Shown: positions 51,707 through 61,222 of the stretch, piece by piece
Numbering within the stretch: position 1 is the first letter of the stretch
Layout of the letters: every line of letters begins with the position of its first letter
Assembly (NCBI RefSeq): GCF_007829875.1
Contig: NZ_VIWV01000001.1
Span: 4,930,501 to 4,994,500, forward strand
Direction of reading: 5' to 3'
DNA: 64,000 nucleotides
Source: Streptomyces capillispiralis
Lineage (GTDB): Bacteria > Actinomycetota > Actinomycetes > Streptomycetales > Streptomycetaceae
Notes under the pieces: model-generated
Told to the model about the DNA's origin: nothing
Databases searched by the model: none
Seen by the model: only the letters and a program-made list of their open reading frames with translations
Position numbers and translations under genes: made by a program

Positions 51707-52270
51707 TCAGTACGTGCCGACCTCCACCCGGGGCGGCCCGTCGTGCCAGGTGCAGAACACCGACACCCGGTCCGCGCCCGAGGTGAACTCCACCCGGATC
51801 CACGACTCCGTCTTCCACACCTGCATCGACCAGCCGGCCCCCGGGGTCGCCGACACCAGCGACGCGGACGTCTCGCCGAGGTCGAACACCGCCCGGCCGC
51901 CCTTGGTGTCGTACCCCTCCACCCGGCCGGTCGCGGACGGGGCGGCCGGGGAGGAGGAGGGCGTGGGCGCCGCGGTCCGGGGCGGCTCCGGGTCCGGCGC
52001 GCGGGACGGCGCCTCGGGCTCCGCCGACGGCTTCCGCGACACCTCGGCGTCCCGGGAACGCTCCGCGCCGGACGGCCGCCGCGTCGACGACGACACCGGA
52101 TCCGACTGCTCCCCGGCCGGGTCGTCCTCGCCGGCCGCTGCGATGGGCAGGGCGCGCGGCGGGTCGTAGGCGGTGCCCGTCATCACCGTGCTGACACCCC
52201 ACCACGACAGCGTGACCGCCGCGCCCGTGGCGAGCAGCCAGGCCAGTACGTGTACGAGTCCTCTGCGCAT
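51707..52270 (-). CDS. Hypothetical membrane-anchored exported protein
   Basis: A 187-residue protein with one N-terminal helix (residues 5-30), a Pro/Ser/Glu-rich linker of about 80 residues, and a small beta-rich domain (VEGYDTKGGRAVFDLGETSASLVSATPGAGWSMQVWKTESWIRVEFTSG region) ending EVGTY. Likely faces the outside of the cell. Divergent from the response regulator gene with 110 bases between. Confidence 0.75.
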   Translation of the reverse strand: MRRGLVHVLAWLLATGAAVTLSWWGVSTVMTGTAYDPPRALPIAAAGEDDPAGEQSDPVSSSTRRPSGAERSRDAEVSRKPSAEPEAPSRAPDPEPPRTAAPTPSSSPAAPSATGRVEGYDTKGGRAVFDLGETSASLVSATPGAGWSMQVWKTESWIRVEFTSGADRVSVFCTWHDGPPRVEVGTY

Positions 52271-52380
52271 CGTCGGCCCATACTGCCCCACCCGCCCCAC
52301 GGGTGTCCCGCCCGCGGGCGGATCCGGAGTTGTCCACAGGCCCGCACGCCGTCCGCCGGCCATGGCGTACGGTGCGGCGC

Positions 52381-53109
52381 ATGGCAAGTGTTCTCGTGGT
52401 CGAGGACGACCAGTTCGTACGCTCGGCGCTGATCCGGCAGTTGACCGACGCCTCGCACACCGTGCGCAGCGTGGGCACGGCGCTGGAGGCGCTGCGCGAG
52501 GTCGCCCATTTCCGCTTCGACGTGGTGGTCCTGGACCTCGGACTGCCCGACCTCGACGGCTCCGAGGCCCTGAAGATGCTGCGCGGCATCACCGACGTAC
52601 CGGTGATCATCGCCACCGCCCGGGACGACGAGACGGAGATCGTGCGCCTGCTCAACGCCGGCGCGGACGACTACCTGACCAAACCCTTCTCGGTGGAGCA
52701 CCTCTCGGCCCGGATGGCGGCCGTGCTGCGCCGCTCCCGGTCCGGCGCGGGGGAGACCGCGCCCTCTCCCGTGATCCGGGTCGGCGGGCTGACCGTCGAC
52801 CCGCTGCGCCGCCAGGCCGAACTCGACGGCGCACGCCTCGACCTGACCCGGCGCGAGTTCGACCTGCTCGCCTTCCTCGCCGGACGGCCCGGCGTGGTCG
52901 TCCCCCGCAAGGAACTGCTCGCCGAGGTGTGGCAGCAGTCCTACGGCGACGACCAGACCATCGACGTCCATCTGTCCTGGCTGCGCCGCAAGCTGGGGGA
53001 GACCGCCGCGCGGCCCCGCTATCTGCACACCCTGCGGGGCGTCGGCGTGAAGCTGGAGCCGCCCGCCGAGCAGACGCCGCACGCGCCCGGGGCGGAGCCG
53101 CCGCGATGA
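52381..53109 (+). CDS. OmpR-family response regulator
   Basis: A 242-residue regulator. Receiver domain with VVEDD, the phosphoacceptor Asp in VVVLDLGLPD (about residue 52), IIATA and the Lys in YLTKPF; then a winged-helix output domain (LDLTRREFDLLAFLAGRPG, DDQTIDVHLSWLRRKLGE, LHTLRGVGVKL). The stop overlaps the kinase start as ATGA. Signal and targets unknown. Confidence 0.95.
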   Translation: MASVLVVEDDQFVRSALIRQLTDASHTVRSVGTALEALREVAHFRFDVVVLDLGLPDLDGSEALKMLRGITDVPVIIATARDDETEIVRLLNAGADDYLTKPFSVEHLSARMAAVLRRSRSGAGETAPSPVIRVGGLTVDPLRRQAELDGARLDLTRREFDLLAFLAGRPGVVVPRKELLAEVWQQSYGDDQTIDVHLSWLRRKLGETAARPRYLHTLRGVGVKLEPPAEQTPHAPGAEPPR

Positions 53110-54518
53110 GGTGGGCCCTGGTGAAGGTGTCGCTGGCGGTGACCGCCATGGTCGTGGTCGCCTTCGCGGTGCCGCTCGGCCTGGTCGTCCGGGAGATGGC
53201 CCGCGACCGGGCCTTCGCGGGCGCCGAGCGGGTGGCGGCGGCCGTCGCCCCCGCCCTGTCCATCACCACCGACCGCGACCAGCTCGAACGGGTCGTCGCC
53301 TCCGCCGGCTCCGACGCCGCGATGGCCGTGCACATCCCGGCGGGCGACGGCGCCGAGGACCTCGGCATAGGGCAGCGGCGGGCCGCCACCGGGGACATCG
53401 CCGCCGTGCGGGACCTGGGCCGCGCCTCCACATCCACAGTCTCCGGCGGCTCGGCGCTGCTCCAGCCGGTCGCGCTCAGCACCGGCGAGATAGCCGTCGT
53501 CGAGGTGTTCGTCCCCGAGTCCGAGGTCACCAACGGCGTCGGCACGGCCTGGGCGGTCCTCGCCGCCGTCGGCATCGCGCTGATCCTCGGCTCGGTCGCG
53601 GTCGCCGACCGGCTGGGCGTACGAATGGTGCGGCCCGCGCAGCGGCTGGTGGAGGGCGCGCGCGAACTGGGGGAGGGCAAGCTGGGCGCCCGGGTGCCGG
53701 AGGGGGGCCCGACCGAACTGCGGCTGGCCGCGGTCGCGTTCAACTCCATGGCCGACCAGGTCGTCCAACTGCTCGCCAACGAGCGGGAGCTGGCCGCCGA
53801 CCTGTCCCACCGGCTGCGCACCCCGCTGACCGTGCTGCGGCTCAACGCCGCCTCCCTCGGCGACGGCCCGGCCGCCGAGCAGACCCGCGCGGCGGTCGAA
53901 CAGCTGGAGCGCGAGGTCGACACCATCATCCGCACCGCCCGCGACGCCAAGCCGCAGACGGCCGCGGCCGGGCCCGGCGCCGGATGCGACGCGGCCGAAG
54001 TGGTCCGCGAGCGGATGGCGTTCTGGTCGGCGCTCGCCGAGGACGAGGGCCGCACATGGCGGGTGGCCGGCGCCGACCGCCCGGTGCGCATCCCCGTGGC
54101 CCGCGCCGATCTGGCCGCCGCCCTCGACGCGCTCCTGGGCAACGTCTTCCGGCACACCGCCGAGGGCACCGCGTTCGCCGTCGACGTGCACAACGGCGAG
54201 GACGCGGTGATCGTGCTCGTCTCCGACGCGGGCCCCGGCATACCCGACCCCGAGGCGGCGATGGCCCGCGGCCGCGGCTCGGGCAGCGACGGCTCGACCG
54301 GCCTCGGCCTGGACATCGTGCGCCGGCTCGCGGAGTCCACCGGCGGGGACGTACGGATCGGCTCGTCGGTGCTCGGCGGGACCGAGGTGCGAATCTGGAT
54401 CCAGCTCGACGGACGCGAGCGGGCTCCCCGGCGGCTCGGGCACCGGGGGAGCGTGCGCCGCCGTCGCCTGCCGGGCCGCCTGGCCGGGTCCTTTAACCGG
54501 TCCCGATCCCTTCCTTAA
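53106..54518 (+). CDS. Sensor histidine kinase
   Basis: A 470-residue kinase with two membrane helices (about 5-28 and 150-170) and an extracellular sensor of about 110 residues, a HAMP linker (RPAQRLVEGARELGEGKL), the H box DLSHRLRTPLTVLRLN with the phosphorylated His, an N-box region LLGNVFRHTAEGT, G1 VSDAGPGIPD and G2 GLGLDIVRRLAE. Partner of the preceding regulator. The C-terminus is basic. Confidence 0.94.
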   Translation: MRWALVKVSLAVTAMVVVAFAVPLGLVVREMARDRAFAGAERVAAAVAPALSITTDRDQLERVVASAGSDAAMAVHIPAGDGAEDLGIGQRRAATGDIAAVRDLGRASTSTVSGGSALLQPVALSTGEIAVVEVFVPESEVTNGVGTAWAVLAAVGIALILGSVAVADRLGVRMVRPAQRLVEGARELGEGKLGARVPEGGPTELRLAAVAFNSMADQVVQLLANERELAADLSHRLRTPLTVLRLNAASLGDGPAAEQTRAAVEQLEREVDTIIRTARDAKPQTAAAGPGAGCDAAEVVRERMAFWSALAEDEGRTWRVAGADRPVRIPVARADLAAALDALLGNVFRHTAEGTAFAVDVHNGEDAVIVLVSDAGPGIPDPEAAMARGRGSGSDGSTGLGLDIVRRLAESTGGDVRIGSSVLGGTEVRIWIQLDGRERAPRRLGHRGSVRRRRLPGRLAGSFNRSRSLP

Positions 54519-54543
54519 GCGCACCCTAAGATCCTCACCGGCC

Positions 54544-54573
54544 GCCCGGATCAGGAGTTTTGCCCGGATCAGG
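54544..54573. repeat. 12-bp direct repeat upstream of the chitinase
   Basis: GCCCGGATCAGG occurs at 54544-54555 and 54562-54573. Paired 12-bp direct repeats over promoters are a known feature of Streptomyces chitinase genes, although the usual sequence differs. Confidence 0.55.
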
Positions 54574-54624
54574 CTCGCTAGCGTGCTGCCGCACCCCCCG
54601 ATCGGCAACGAAGGCAGGCACGCG

Positions 54625-56073
54625 ATGAGCACGCACCGGCGCAGGGTCAGCGGCAGGAACAAGGCCATCGGCGGCGTGGTCGCCGCGGCCGTGGCCGGCG
54701 GCGGCGCGTTCCTGTTCACCGGCACCGCCCAGGCGGCCGGTGTCGGCGCGGCGTACACCAGGACCAGCGAGTGGTCGACCGGGTACACCGCCCAGTACGT
54801 GGTGACCAACACCAGCGGCGAGCGAGACGAGGACTGGACGCTGGAGTTCGACCTGCCCGCCGGCACCGAACTCGGCTCGCTGTGGAACGCCGAGTCCGAG
54901 GTGAACGGCCGGCACGTCACCGTGCGGCCGCCCCGGTGGGACACCGACGGCCTGGCCGCCGGCGAGTCCGTCACCGTCGGCTTCGTCGTCAAGGGCACCG
55001 CGGCCCCGACCGGTTGTGTGGTCGACGGCGCCGAGTGCGGCACGGACGGCGGACCCGCCCCGCAGCCCAGCGGCCGTCCCACCGAGGCGCCCGCCCCCAC
55101 GGGACAGCCGACGCCCACCGAGGAACCCACGGCGACCGGGGAACCCGAGCCGACCGGCAGCACCGGCACAGGCACGGCGGGCGACGCCGGCTTCGCACCG
55201 TACGTCGACACCTCGCTCCTCCCCGCCTTCGACCTGGCCGCGAGCGCCGAGGCGACCGGTGTGAAGCACTACACCCTCGCCTTCATCACCGACGGCGGCG
55301 GCTGCACCCCCACCTGGGGCGGTACCGGCGACCTCGCGTCCAACCCGGTCGCCGGGCAGATCGGCGCGCTGCGCGCCCAAGGGGGCGACGTCCGGGTCTC
55401 CTTCGGCGGCGCGGCCGGCTCCGAACTCGGCACCACCTGCGCCTCGGCGGACGCGCTGGCCGCCGCCTACGGCAAGGTCGTGGACGCCTACGGGCTCACC
55501 AAGGTCGACTTCGACGTCGAGGGCGGAGCGCTGCCCGACGCTGCGGCCAACACCCGCCGCGCCCAGGCGATCGCCCGGCTCCAGGAGGCCCACCCGGACC
55601 TGGACGTCTCCTTCACCCTCCCGGTCATGCCGGAGGGCCTCACCCAGGACGGTGTCGACCTGCTCGCCGACGCCGAGAGGAACGGCGTACGGATCGACGC
55701 CGTCAACATCATGGCGATGGACTACGGACCGGCGTACAGCGGCGACATGGGCACCTACGCCGAGCAGGCCGCCACCGCCACCCAGGCCCAGCTCAAGGGC
55801 GTCCTCGGACTGAGCGACGCCGAGGCCTGGCGGACGGTCGCCGTCACGCCCATGATCGGCGTCAACGACGTCGTCACCGAGATCTTCGAGGTGGACGACG
55901 CCACCCAGCTCGTGGACTTCGCCAAGTCCAAGGGCATCGGCCGGCTGTCCATGTGGTCCGGCACCCGCGACCGGCAGTGCCCCGGCGGCACCAAGCCGTC
56001 CGCCGACGCCACGTGCAGCTCGATCCTCCAGGAGCGGTTCGCCTTCACCAAGGCGTTCGCGGCGTACCGGTAG
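54625..56073 (+). CDS. CBM2-GH18 chitinase-like secreted protein
   Basis: A 482-residue exported protein. Signal peptide to about residue 38 (TAQA), a carbohydrate-binding module 2-type domain (about 39-140, WSTGYTAQYVVTNTS, DWTLEFDLPAG), a Pro/Thr linker, and a GH18 domain from about 195: KHYTLAFITDGGGCTPTWGG, VSFGGAAGSELG, and the catalytic KVDFDVEGGAL with Glu as acid near 298. Probable chitinase of the ChiC/small-barrel group. The ATG follows GAAGG. Confidence 0.9.
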   Translation: MSTHRRRVSGRNKAIGGVVAAAVAGGGAFLFTGTAQAAGVGAAYTRTSEWSTGYTAQYVVTNTSGERDEDWTLEFDLPAGTELGSLWNAESEVNGRHVTVRPPRWDTDGLAAGESVTVGFVVKGTAAPTGCVVDGAECGTDGGPAPQPSGRPTEAPAPTGQPTPTEEPTATGEPEPTGSTGTGTAGDAGFAPYVDTSLLPAFDLAASAEATGVKHYTLAFITDGGGCTPTWGGTGDLASNPVAGQIGALRAQGGDVRVSFGGAAGSELGTTCASADALAAAYGKVVDAYGLTKVDFDVEGGALPDAAANTRRAQAIARLQEAHPDLDVSFTLPVMPEGLTQDGVDLLADAERNGVRIDAVNIMAMDYGPAYSGDMGTYAEQAATATQAQLKGVLGLSDAEAWRTVAVTPMIGVNDVVTEIFEVDDATQLVDFAKSKGIGRLSMWSGTRDRQCPGGTKPSADATCSSILQERFAFTKAFAAYR

Positions 56074-56095
56074 CCCTCACGGACCACGGGGAGGC

Positions 56096-56133
56096 GTGTG
56101 TCCCGGCCGGACCCCCACCCGGCCGGGCCACAC
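56096..56133. terminator. Hairpin after the chitinase gene
   Basis: GTGTG-T-CCCGGCCGG pairs with CCGGCCGGG-C-CACAC. A strong stem 23 bases after the stop. Confidence 0.65.
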
Positions 56134-56182
56134 GCGCGCACGGGGCGGCCACGAGCCCGGTGGCAGGTCCGGACGCGCGAAC

Positions 56183-56215
56183 GGGGCGCGGCACCCCCCT
56201 GGCGTGCCGCGCCCC
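56183..56215. terminator. Hairpin after bglC
   Basis: GGGGCGCGGCAC pairs perfectly with GTGCCGCGCCCC (12 bp). Lies 28 bases from the bglC stop and probably terminates that gene. Confidence 0.7.
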
Positions 56216-56243
56216 GCCCCCCGTCTCCCGGAGCCGGAACCGG

Positions 56244-57683
56244 TCAGATGTGCTCCGCCTCCGGAAGCGTCCCCGACTTCGCCGCCCGCGCGTACCACAG
56301 GGCGCTGGACTTCGGGGTCCGCTGCTGGGTGACGTAGTCGACGTAGACCGCGCCGAAGCGCTTGTCGTAGCCGTACGCCCACTCGAAGTTGTCCATCAGG
56401 GACCACAGGTAGTAGCCGCGCACGTCCGCGCCGTCGGCGATGGCCCGGCGCACCTCCGTGAGGTGCCCGTGCAGGTAGGAGACGCGCTCCGGGTCGTGCA
56501 CCCGGCCGTCGGCGTCCGGCTTGTCGTCGTAGGCGGCGCCGTTCTCGGTGACGTAGAGCGGCAGCCCGGGCGCCTCACGGGTGTAGCGCATGATCAGCTC
56601 GTGCAGGCCCGTCGGGTCGACGGACCAGCCCATCTCGGTCTGCTCGCCCGGCGACTGGTGGAAGGCGACGTCGTCCGCGGCGGGCCACGGCGAGTGCTCG
56701 CTCGCCCCGTGACCGTCGGCCCGCGGCCCCTTGGCGTCCGGGTCCGCCGCCGACACCAGGGTGGGCGTGTAGTAGTTGAGGCCGAGCGCGTCCAGCGGCT
56801 GGTGGATCAGCTCCAGGTCGCCGTCGAGGACGAACGACCAGTCGGTGAGCGACGAGGTCGCCTCCAGCAGCGTCCGCGGGTAGGCACCGTGCAGGATCGG
56901 GCCGTGGAAGATGCCGCTGGACAGGTCGTCGATCTTGCGCGCGGCCGCCTGGTCCGCCGGGTCGCTCGGCGAGAGCGGGCGCACCACCGAGGAGTTGAGG
57001 CTGAGCGCGACCTGGTTGCGGGCCGGCATCACCGAGCGCAGCGCCTTGGCGCCCAGGCCGTGCGCCAGGTTGAGGTGGTGGGCGGCCTTCAGCGCGGCCG
57101 CCGGGTCGGTGCGGCCGGGGGCGTGCACCCCGGAGGCGTAGCCCAGGAAGGCGCTGCACCACGGCTCGTTGAGCGTGATCCACTGCTCCACCCGGTCGCC
57201 GAGCGCCTCGCCGACGATCTGCGCGTACTCGGCGAAGCGGTAGGCGGTGTCGCGCTCCGGCCAGCCGCCCGCGTCCTCCAGCTCCTGCGGCAGGTCCCAG
57301 TGGTAGAGGGTGACGGCCGGCTTGATGCCCTTGGCCAGCAGCTCGTCCACCAGCCGGCGGTAGAAGTCCAGACCGCGCTGCACGGCGGGGCCGCGGCCGG
57401 TCGGCTGCACCCGCGACCAGGAGACGGAGAAGCGGTAGGCGTTCAGGTTGAGGTCCGCCATCATCGCCACGTCGTCGCGGTAGCGGTGGTAGTGGTCGAC
57501 CGCGATGTCACCGGTCTCGCCGCCGGCCGTCTTGCCCGGCGTGTGGCTGAAGGTGTCCCAGATGGACGGGGTCCGTCCGTCCTCCCGCACCGCCCCCTCG
57601 ATCTGGTACGCGGAGGTCGCGGCGCCCCAGAGGAAGGCGGGAGGAAAGGTCACCGGGGTCGCCGGCGTTGCGGAGTCAGACAT
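56244..57683 (-). CDS. bglC: BglC, GH1 beta-glucosidase
   Basis: A 479-residue intracellular family 1 glycosidase. Begins FPPAFLWGAATSAYQIEGA; the acid/base Glu is in ITLNEPW near residue 173 and the nucleophile in YVTENGAAY near 379. It splits cellobiose and cellotriose taken up by CebEFG. No signal peptide, as expected. A CebR operator overlaps the start codon and provides the Shine-Dalgarno bases. Gene order cebE-cebF-cebG-bglC on the minus strand. Confidence 0.96.
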   Translation of the reverse strand: MSDSATPATPVTFPPAFLWGAATSAYQIEGAVREDGRTPSIWDTFSHTPGKTAGGETGDIAVDHYHRYRDDVAMMADLNLNAYRFSVSWSRVQPTGRGPAVQRGLDFYRRLVDELLAKGIKPAVTLYHWDLPQELEDAGGWPERDTAYRFAEYAQIVGEALGDRVEQWITLNEPWCSAFLGYASGVHAPGRTDPAAALKAAHHLNLAHGLGAKALRSVMPARNQVALSLNSSVVRPLSPSDPADQAAARKIDDLSSGIFHGPILHGAYPRTLLEATSSLTDWSFVLDGDLELIHQPLDALGLNYYTPTLVSAADPDAKGPRADGHGASEHSPWPAADDVAFHQSPGEQTEMGWSVDPTGLHELIMRYTREAPGLPLYVTENGAAYDDKPDADGRVHDPERVSYLHGHLTEVRRAIADGADVRGYYLWSLMDNFEWAYGYDKRFGAVYVDYVTQQRTPKSSALWYARAAKSGTLPEAEHI

Positions 57684-57696
57684 GGAAGCGCTCCCA
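57683..57696. promoter_or_regulatory. CebR operator at the bglC start
   Basis: TGGAAGCGCTCCCA matches the 14-bp CebR box TGGGAGCGCTCCCA at 13 positions. On the bglC strand it reads TGGGAGCGCTTCCA, where GGGAG is the Shine-Dalgarno and the last A is the A of the ATG. Confidence 0.88.
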
Positions 57697-57722
57697 TAGG
57701 AGGTCGTGGAAGACCGACGAGT

Positions 57723-57759
57723 GAGAAGAGAGAGGGGGGAAGAGGGGGGAAGAGGGGGG
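57723..57759. repeat. Homopurine tract between cebG and bglC
   Basis: 37 bases of only A and G on the plus strand, with an AGAGGGGGGA-type unit repeated three times. Noncoding. Pyrimidine-rich on the transcribed strand side. Confidence 0.8.
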
Positions 57760-57809
57760 CCGAGGCGGCGGTGACCCGGCCCCCGGGACAGTGCGGACGG
57801 GTCCGGGCG

Positions 57810-58715
57810 TCAGCCCTTGACCGCGCCCTGCATGATGCCGCCCACGATCTGCTTGCCGAAGATCGCGAAGACGAGGAGCAGGGGCAGCGTACCCAGCAGC
57901 GCGCCCGCCATGATCAGGGACTGGTCGGGGGTGTACCCGCGGCCCAGGCCCGCCACCGCGACCTGCACCGTGGGGTTGCCGGTCTGGGTCAGCACCAGGA
58001 ACGGCCACAGGAAGTCGTTCCAGGTCTGCACGAACGTCAGCATGCCGAGCACCGCCATGGCCGGCCGCGCGGCCGGGAACACCACGTGCCACACCACGCG
58101 CCAGCTGCTGGCGCCGTCCACCCGGGCGGCCTCGATGACCTCGTCCGGCAGCGCCTGCAGCAGGTACTGCCGCATGAAGAACACGCCGAACGCGCTCACC
58201 AGCGACGGGAAGATGACCGCCTGCAGCTGGTCCGTCCAGTCCAGCTTCGCGACCATCATGTACAGCGGGATCACACTGAGCTGCGGCGGCACCATCATCG
58301 TGCCGATGACGATCAGCATCAGCGCGTTGCGGCCCTTGAAGCGCAGCTTGGCGAAGGCGAACCCGGCGATCGTCGACAGCACCACGATGGTCGCCGCCGA
58401 GACACCCGCCACGATGGTCGTGTTGAGGAACGCCTCACCGAGGTTGGCGTCCTCCCAGGCGATCTCCAGGTTCTTGAACAGGTTGGAGCCGAACCAGAAC
58501 GGCGGAGGGTTCTCCGCCAGGCGCTGGTTGTCCCGGGACGCGGCGATCGCGGTCCAGACCAGCGGGAACAGCGACACGATGGTGAACACGATCAGGATCG
58601 CGTACGCGATCGGACCGCCGTGCAGCGTGCCACCCGCCCGCGCGGACTTCGGCAGGCGCGAACGCTTCGGCGCCTCGGCGGGAGATGTCTCGGGGGGCGT
58701 CACAGTCGTCGTCAC
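57810..58715 (-). CDS. cebG: CebG, cellobiose ABC transporter permease
   Basis: A 301-residue permease with six helices and the EAA loop EAARVDGASSWRVVWHVVFPAARPA typical of sugar (CUT1) transporters. Pairs with CebF; the ATPase is supplied in trans by MsiK. I chose the GTG at 58715, eight bases after AAGGAG; another GTG at 58721 is too close to that site. Confidence 0.94.
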   Translation of the reverse strand: MTTTVTPPETSPAEAPKRSRLPKSARAGGTLHGGPIAYAILIVFTIVSLFPLVWTAIAASRDNQRLAENPPPFWFGSNLFKNLEIAWEDANLGEAFLNTTIVAGVSAATIVVLSTIAGFAFAKLRFKGRNALMLIVIGTMMVPPQLSVIPLYMMVAKLDWTDQLQAVIFPSLVSAFGVFFMRQYLLQALPDEVIEAARVDGASSWRVVWHVVFPAARPAMAVLGMLTFVQTWNDFLWPFLVLTQTGNPTVQVAVAGLGRGYTPDQSLIMAGALLGTLPLLLVFAIFGKQIVGGIMQGAVKG

Positions 58716-58727
58716 GGCCACAACTCC

Positions 58728-59750
58728 TTAACTGCTGGCGCGCAGCCGGCGCGAGATGAGCTGGTTGATGATGCCGATGACGATCAGGATCGCGAACATC
58801 GTCCAGGCGATCGCCGAGGCACGGCCCAGGTGCTGGTTCACCCAGCCCTGTTCGTACAGGTACAGGCCGAGCGTCTGGAACTGGTGCTCCGCGCCGCCGG
58901 ACGCGCCCTTGTTGGCGTCGAACAGCAGTGGCTCGCCGAAGATCTGGCTGGCGCCGATGGTGGAGACCACCACGGTGAACAGGATCGTCGGGCGCAGCGA
59001 GGGCAACGTCACGTGGATGAACTGCCGCCAGCGGCTGGCGCCGTCCAGCGCCGCCGACTCGTACAGGTCCTGCGGGATGGCCTGCATGGCGGCGAGGTAG
59101 ATCAGCGCGTTGTAACCGGTCCAGCGCCAGATGATGATCGTCGACACGGCGAACTGCGAGGGCCACTTCTCGCCCTGCCAGTCGACCGGGTCGATGCCGA
59201 CGACGTCGAGCGCCCAGTTGATCATTCCGTAGTCGCGGCCGAAGAGCAGCACGAAGACCAGGGAGGCGGCGGCGATCGAGGTGGCGTACGGGGCGAGCAT
59301 AGCGACCCGGTAGAAGGTCGAGGCCCGCAGCTTGTAGTTGAGGAGGTGCGCGATGCCCATCGCCATCAGCAGCTGCGGCACGGTCGAGATGATGCCGATG
59401 GTCAGGGTGTTCTTCGCCGCGTTCCAGAAGAAGTCGTCGTCGAAGATCCGCGTGTAGTTCTTCAGCCCGACCCAGTTCATGTCGGTCGGGGCGGTCAGCT
59501 CCACCTGGTGCAGCGAGGCCCAGCCCGTGTAGATCAGCGGGAACAGGCCGAAGGCGAGGAAGAGCAGGAAGAACGGGGCGACGAACGCGTACGGGCTCCA
59601 GCGCATGTCCCGCTGCCAGCGCCGGGACAGTTTCGCCCGGCGTCGCTTGTCCTGGTCCGAGGGTGCGGAGCTGCCGGGCGGACGGCCCGGGGCCGCGCCC
59701 CCCTTGGAGGGGAGCGCGGCGGTGTCGGGGCGGGTGGCCATGCCGGTCAC
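58728..59750 (-). CDS. cebF: CebF, cellobiose ABC transporter permease
   Basis: A 340-residue CUT1 permease. Basic N-terminus, six or seven helices, EAA loop ESAALDGASRWRQFIHVTLPSLRPT. The GTG at 59750 overlaps the cebE stop as GTGA; an ATG three codons later is also possible. Confidence 0.94.
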   Translation of the reverse strand: MTGMATRPDTAALPSKGGAAPGRPPGSSAPSDQDKRRRAKLSRRWQRDMRWSPYAFVAPFFLLFLAFGLFPLIYTGWASLHQVELTAPTDMNWVGLKNYTRIFDDDFFWNAAKNTLTIGIISTVPQLLMAMGIAHLLNYKLRASTFYRVAMLAPYATSIAAASLVFVLLFGRDYGMINWALDVVGIDPVDWQGEKWPSQFAVSTIIIWRWTGYNALIYLAAMQAIPQDLYESAALDGASRWRQFIHVTLPSLRPTILFTVVVSTIGASQIFGEPLLFDANKGASGGAEHQFQTLGLYLYEQGWVNQHLGRASAIAWTMFAILIVIGIINQLISRRLRASS

Positions 59751-61105
59751 TTGTCCAGGTTGTTGTCGATGGTCTTGGTGGCCGTCTCCCAGGCCTCCTC
59801 GGCCGACTTGCCCTTCGTCACCAGGATGACGCCGTTGTCGGTCAGACCCTGCTGGATGATCTGGTCCTTCGGGCCGATGATCTGGACCGGGATCTGCTTG
59901 GCGGCCTCGGAGAAGATCTCGCCGATCGGGGCGTCACCGGTCATCTCGTTCTTCGCGCCGGTCACCTCCGGGCTGTCGTACGCGCCCGGGGCGCTCGGGA
60001 AGCTGCCCTGCACCTTGAACAGCTTCGCCTGCTGCTCGGGCGCGGTCAGCCAGGCCACCAGCTTCTGCGCCTCCTCGACGTTCTTGCCGCTCTTCGGCAC
60101 GCCGAGGAAGGAGCCGCCCCAGTTGCCGGACTTCGGCGCGACGGCCACGTCCCACTTGCCGGCGGCCTCCGGCTGCGACTTGCCCTTGATGTAGCCGAGC
60201 ATCCACGGCGGGCAGGCGACGGTGGCGAACTTGCTGTTGGCGATCGTCGTGTCCCAGGCCGGCTGGAACTGCGTCTGCGACTGCACCAGGCCCTTCTCGG
60301 CCGCCGCGGCGGTCAGGTCGAAGGCGTCCTTGACGACCGGGTTCGACTTGTAGATCACCTCGCCGGAGGCGTCGTAGAACTTCTCCTTCTCGCTGCTCAG
60401 GACGGCGTTGAGCAGCCCGCCGGGGGAGTCCATGAAGAAGGTGTCCTTGCCGGCCTTCTTCTTGTACGCCTCACCGGTCTCGATGAACTTGTTCCAGTCA
60501 CCGGCCCACAGCTTGCCGACCTCCTCGCGGTCGGCCGGCAGCCCGGCCTTCTCGAAGAGGTCCTTGCGGTAGCAGATCGCCATCGGGCCGACGTCCGTGC
60601 CGAGACCGATCGTCTGGCCGTCCTTGGTGGTGGCCTGCTCCCACTTCCAGGGCAGCCAGCCGTCCTTCTTCACACCCTCGACCTTGGCCATGTCCGCGAA
60701 CTTGTCGGCCTGGGTGCCGACGACCTCGGCGATGTTGGCGACCTCGATGGCCTGGACGTCCATCAGACCGCTGTTGGTGGTGAGGTGGTTGACGAGCGCG
60801 GGATAGTAGTTCTCGTTCCGCTCGACGACGTTCTCGGCGATCTTGATGTCCGGGTTCAGCTTCTCGTACTCGGCGTAGAGACCGGCTTCCTTGAAGCCCA
60901 TGGTGCCGAACAGACCCAGGGTGATCGTGGTCTTGCCCTCGCCGCCCGACGAGGAGTCGGAGTCGTCGTCTCCGCCGTCGTCGGCACAGCCGGCCAGCAG
61001 CCCCGTGCCCAGCGACACCACGGCCGCGATGGCCAGTGCCTTGCGGGCGATGGGCTTCCCCCCGCCCGACCGCTGCCGAGAGAGGGGGAGGGTACGTGCT
61101 CGCAT
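59747..61105 (-). CDS. cebE: CebE, cellobiose/cellotriose-binding lipoprotein
   Basis: A 452-residue solute-binding protein. Signal with lipobox LLAGC (Cys near 37), an Asp/Ser-rich stretch, then the family 1 binding fold (TITLGLFGTMGFKEAGLYAEYEKLNPDI, GLGTDVGPMAICYRKDLFEKAG, FATVACPPWMLGYI). Captures cello-oligosaccharides. The ATG at 61105 follows AGGAGG. The CebR operator lies about 120 bases upstream. Confidence 0.95.
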   Translation of the reverse strand: MRARTLPLSRQRSGGGKPIARKALAIAAVVSLGTGLLAGCADDGGDDDSDSSSGGEGKTTITLGLFGTMGFKEAGLYAEYEKLNPDIKIAENVVERNENYYPALVNHLTTNSGLMDVQAIEVANIAEVVGTQADKFADMAKVEGVKKDGWLPWKWEQATTKDGQTIGLGTDVGPMAICYRKDLFEKAGLPADREEVGKLWAGDWNKFIETGEAYKKKAGKDTFFMDSPGGLLNAVLSSEKEKFYDASGEVIYKSNPVVKDAFDLTAAAAEKGLVQSQTQFQPAWDTTIANSKFATVACPPWMLGYIKGKSQPEAAGKWDVAVAPKSGNWGGSFLGVPKSGKNVEEAQKLVAWLTAPEQQAKLFKVQGSFPSAPGAYDSPEVTGAKNEMTGDAPIGEIFSEAAKQIPVQIIGPKDQIIQQGLTDNGVILVTKGKSAEEAWETATKTIDNNLDK

Positions 61106-61222
61106 TGCGTCCTCCTGTTGCCCTGACGTGCCGACCCCCCGGCCAACGGCGTTGTTGGGCCCGTATCTTGCTCGTTGCGGCTCGGGCGGGGAACGTGCGG
61201 GTTGTGTATGTGTCAGGTACTG

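Noticed and set aside
54771..60194. A very long plus-strand open frame (over 1800 codons) across the chitinase and ceb genes.
   Set aside because: It is a frame shadow in high-GC DNA. Its translation is Arg/Gly/Pro repeats, while the genuine chitinase, bglC and cebEFG with clear motifs occupy the same bases.
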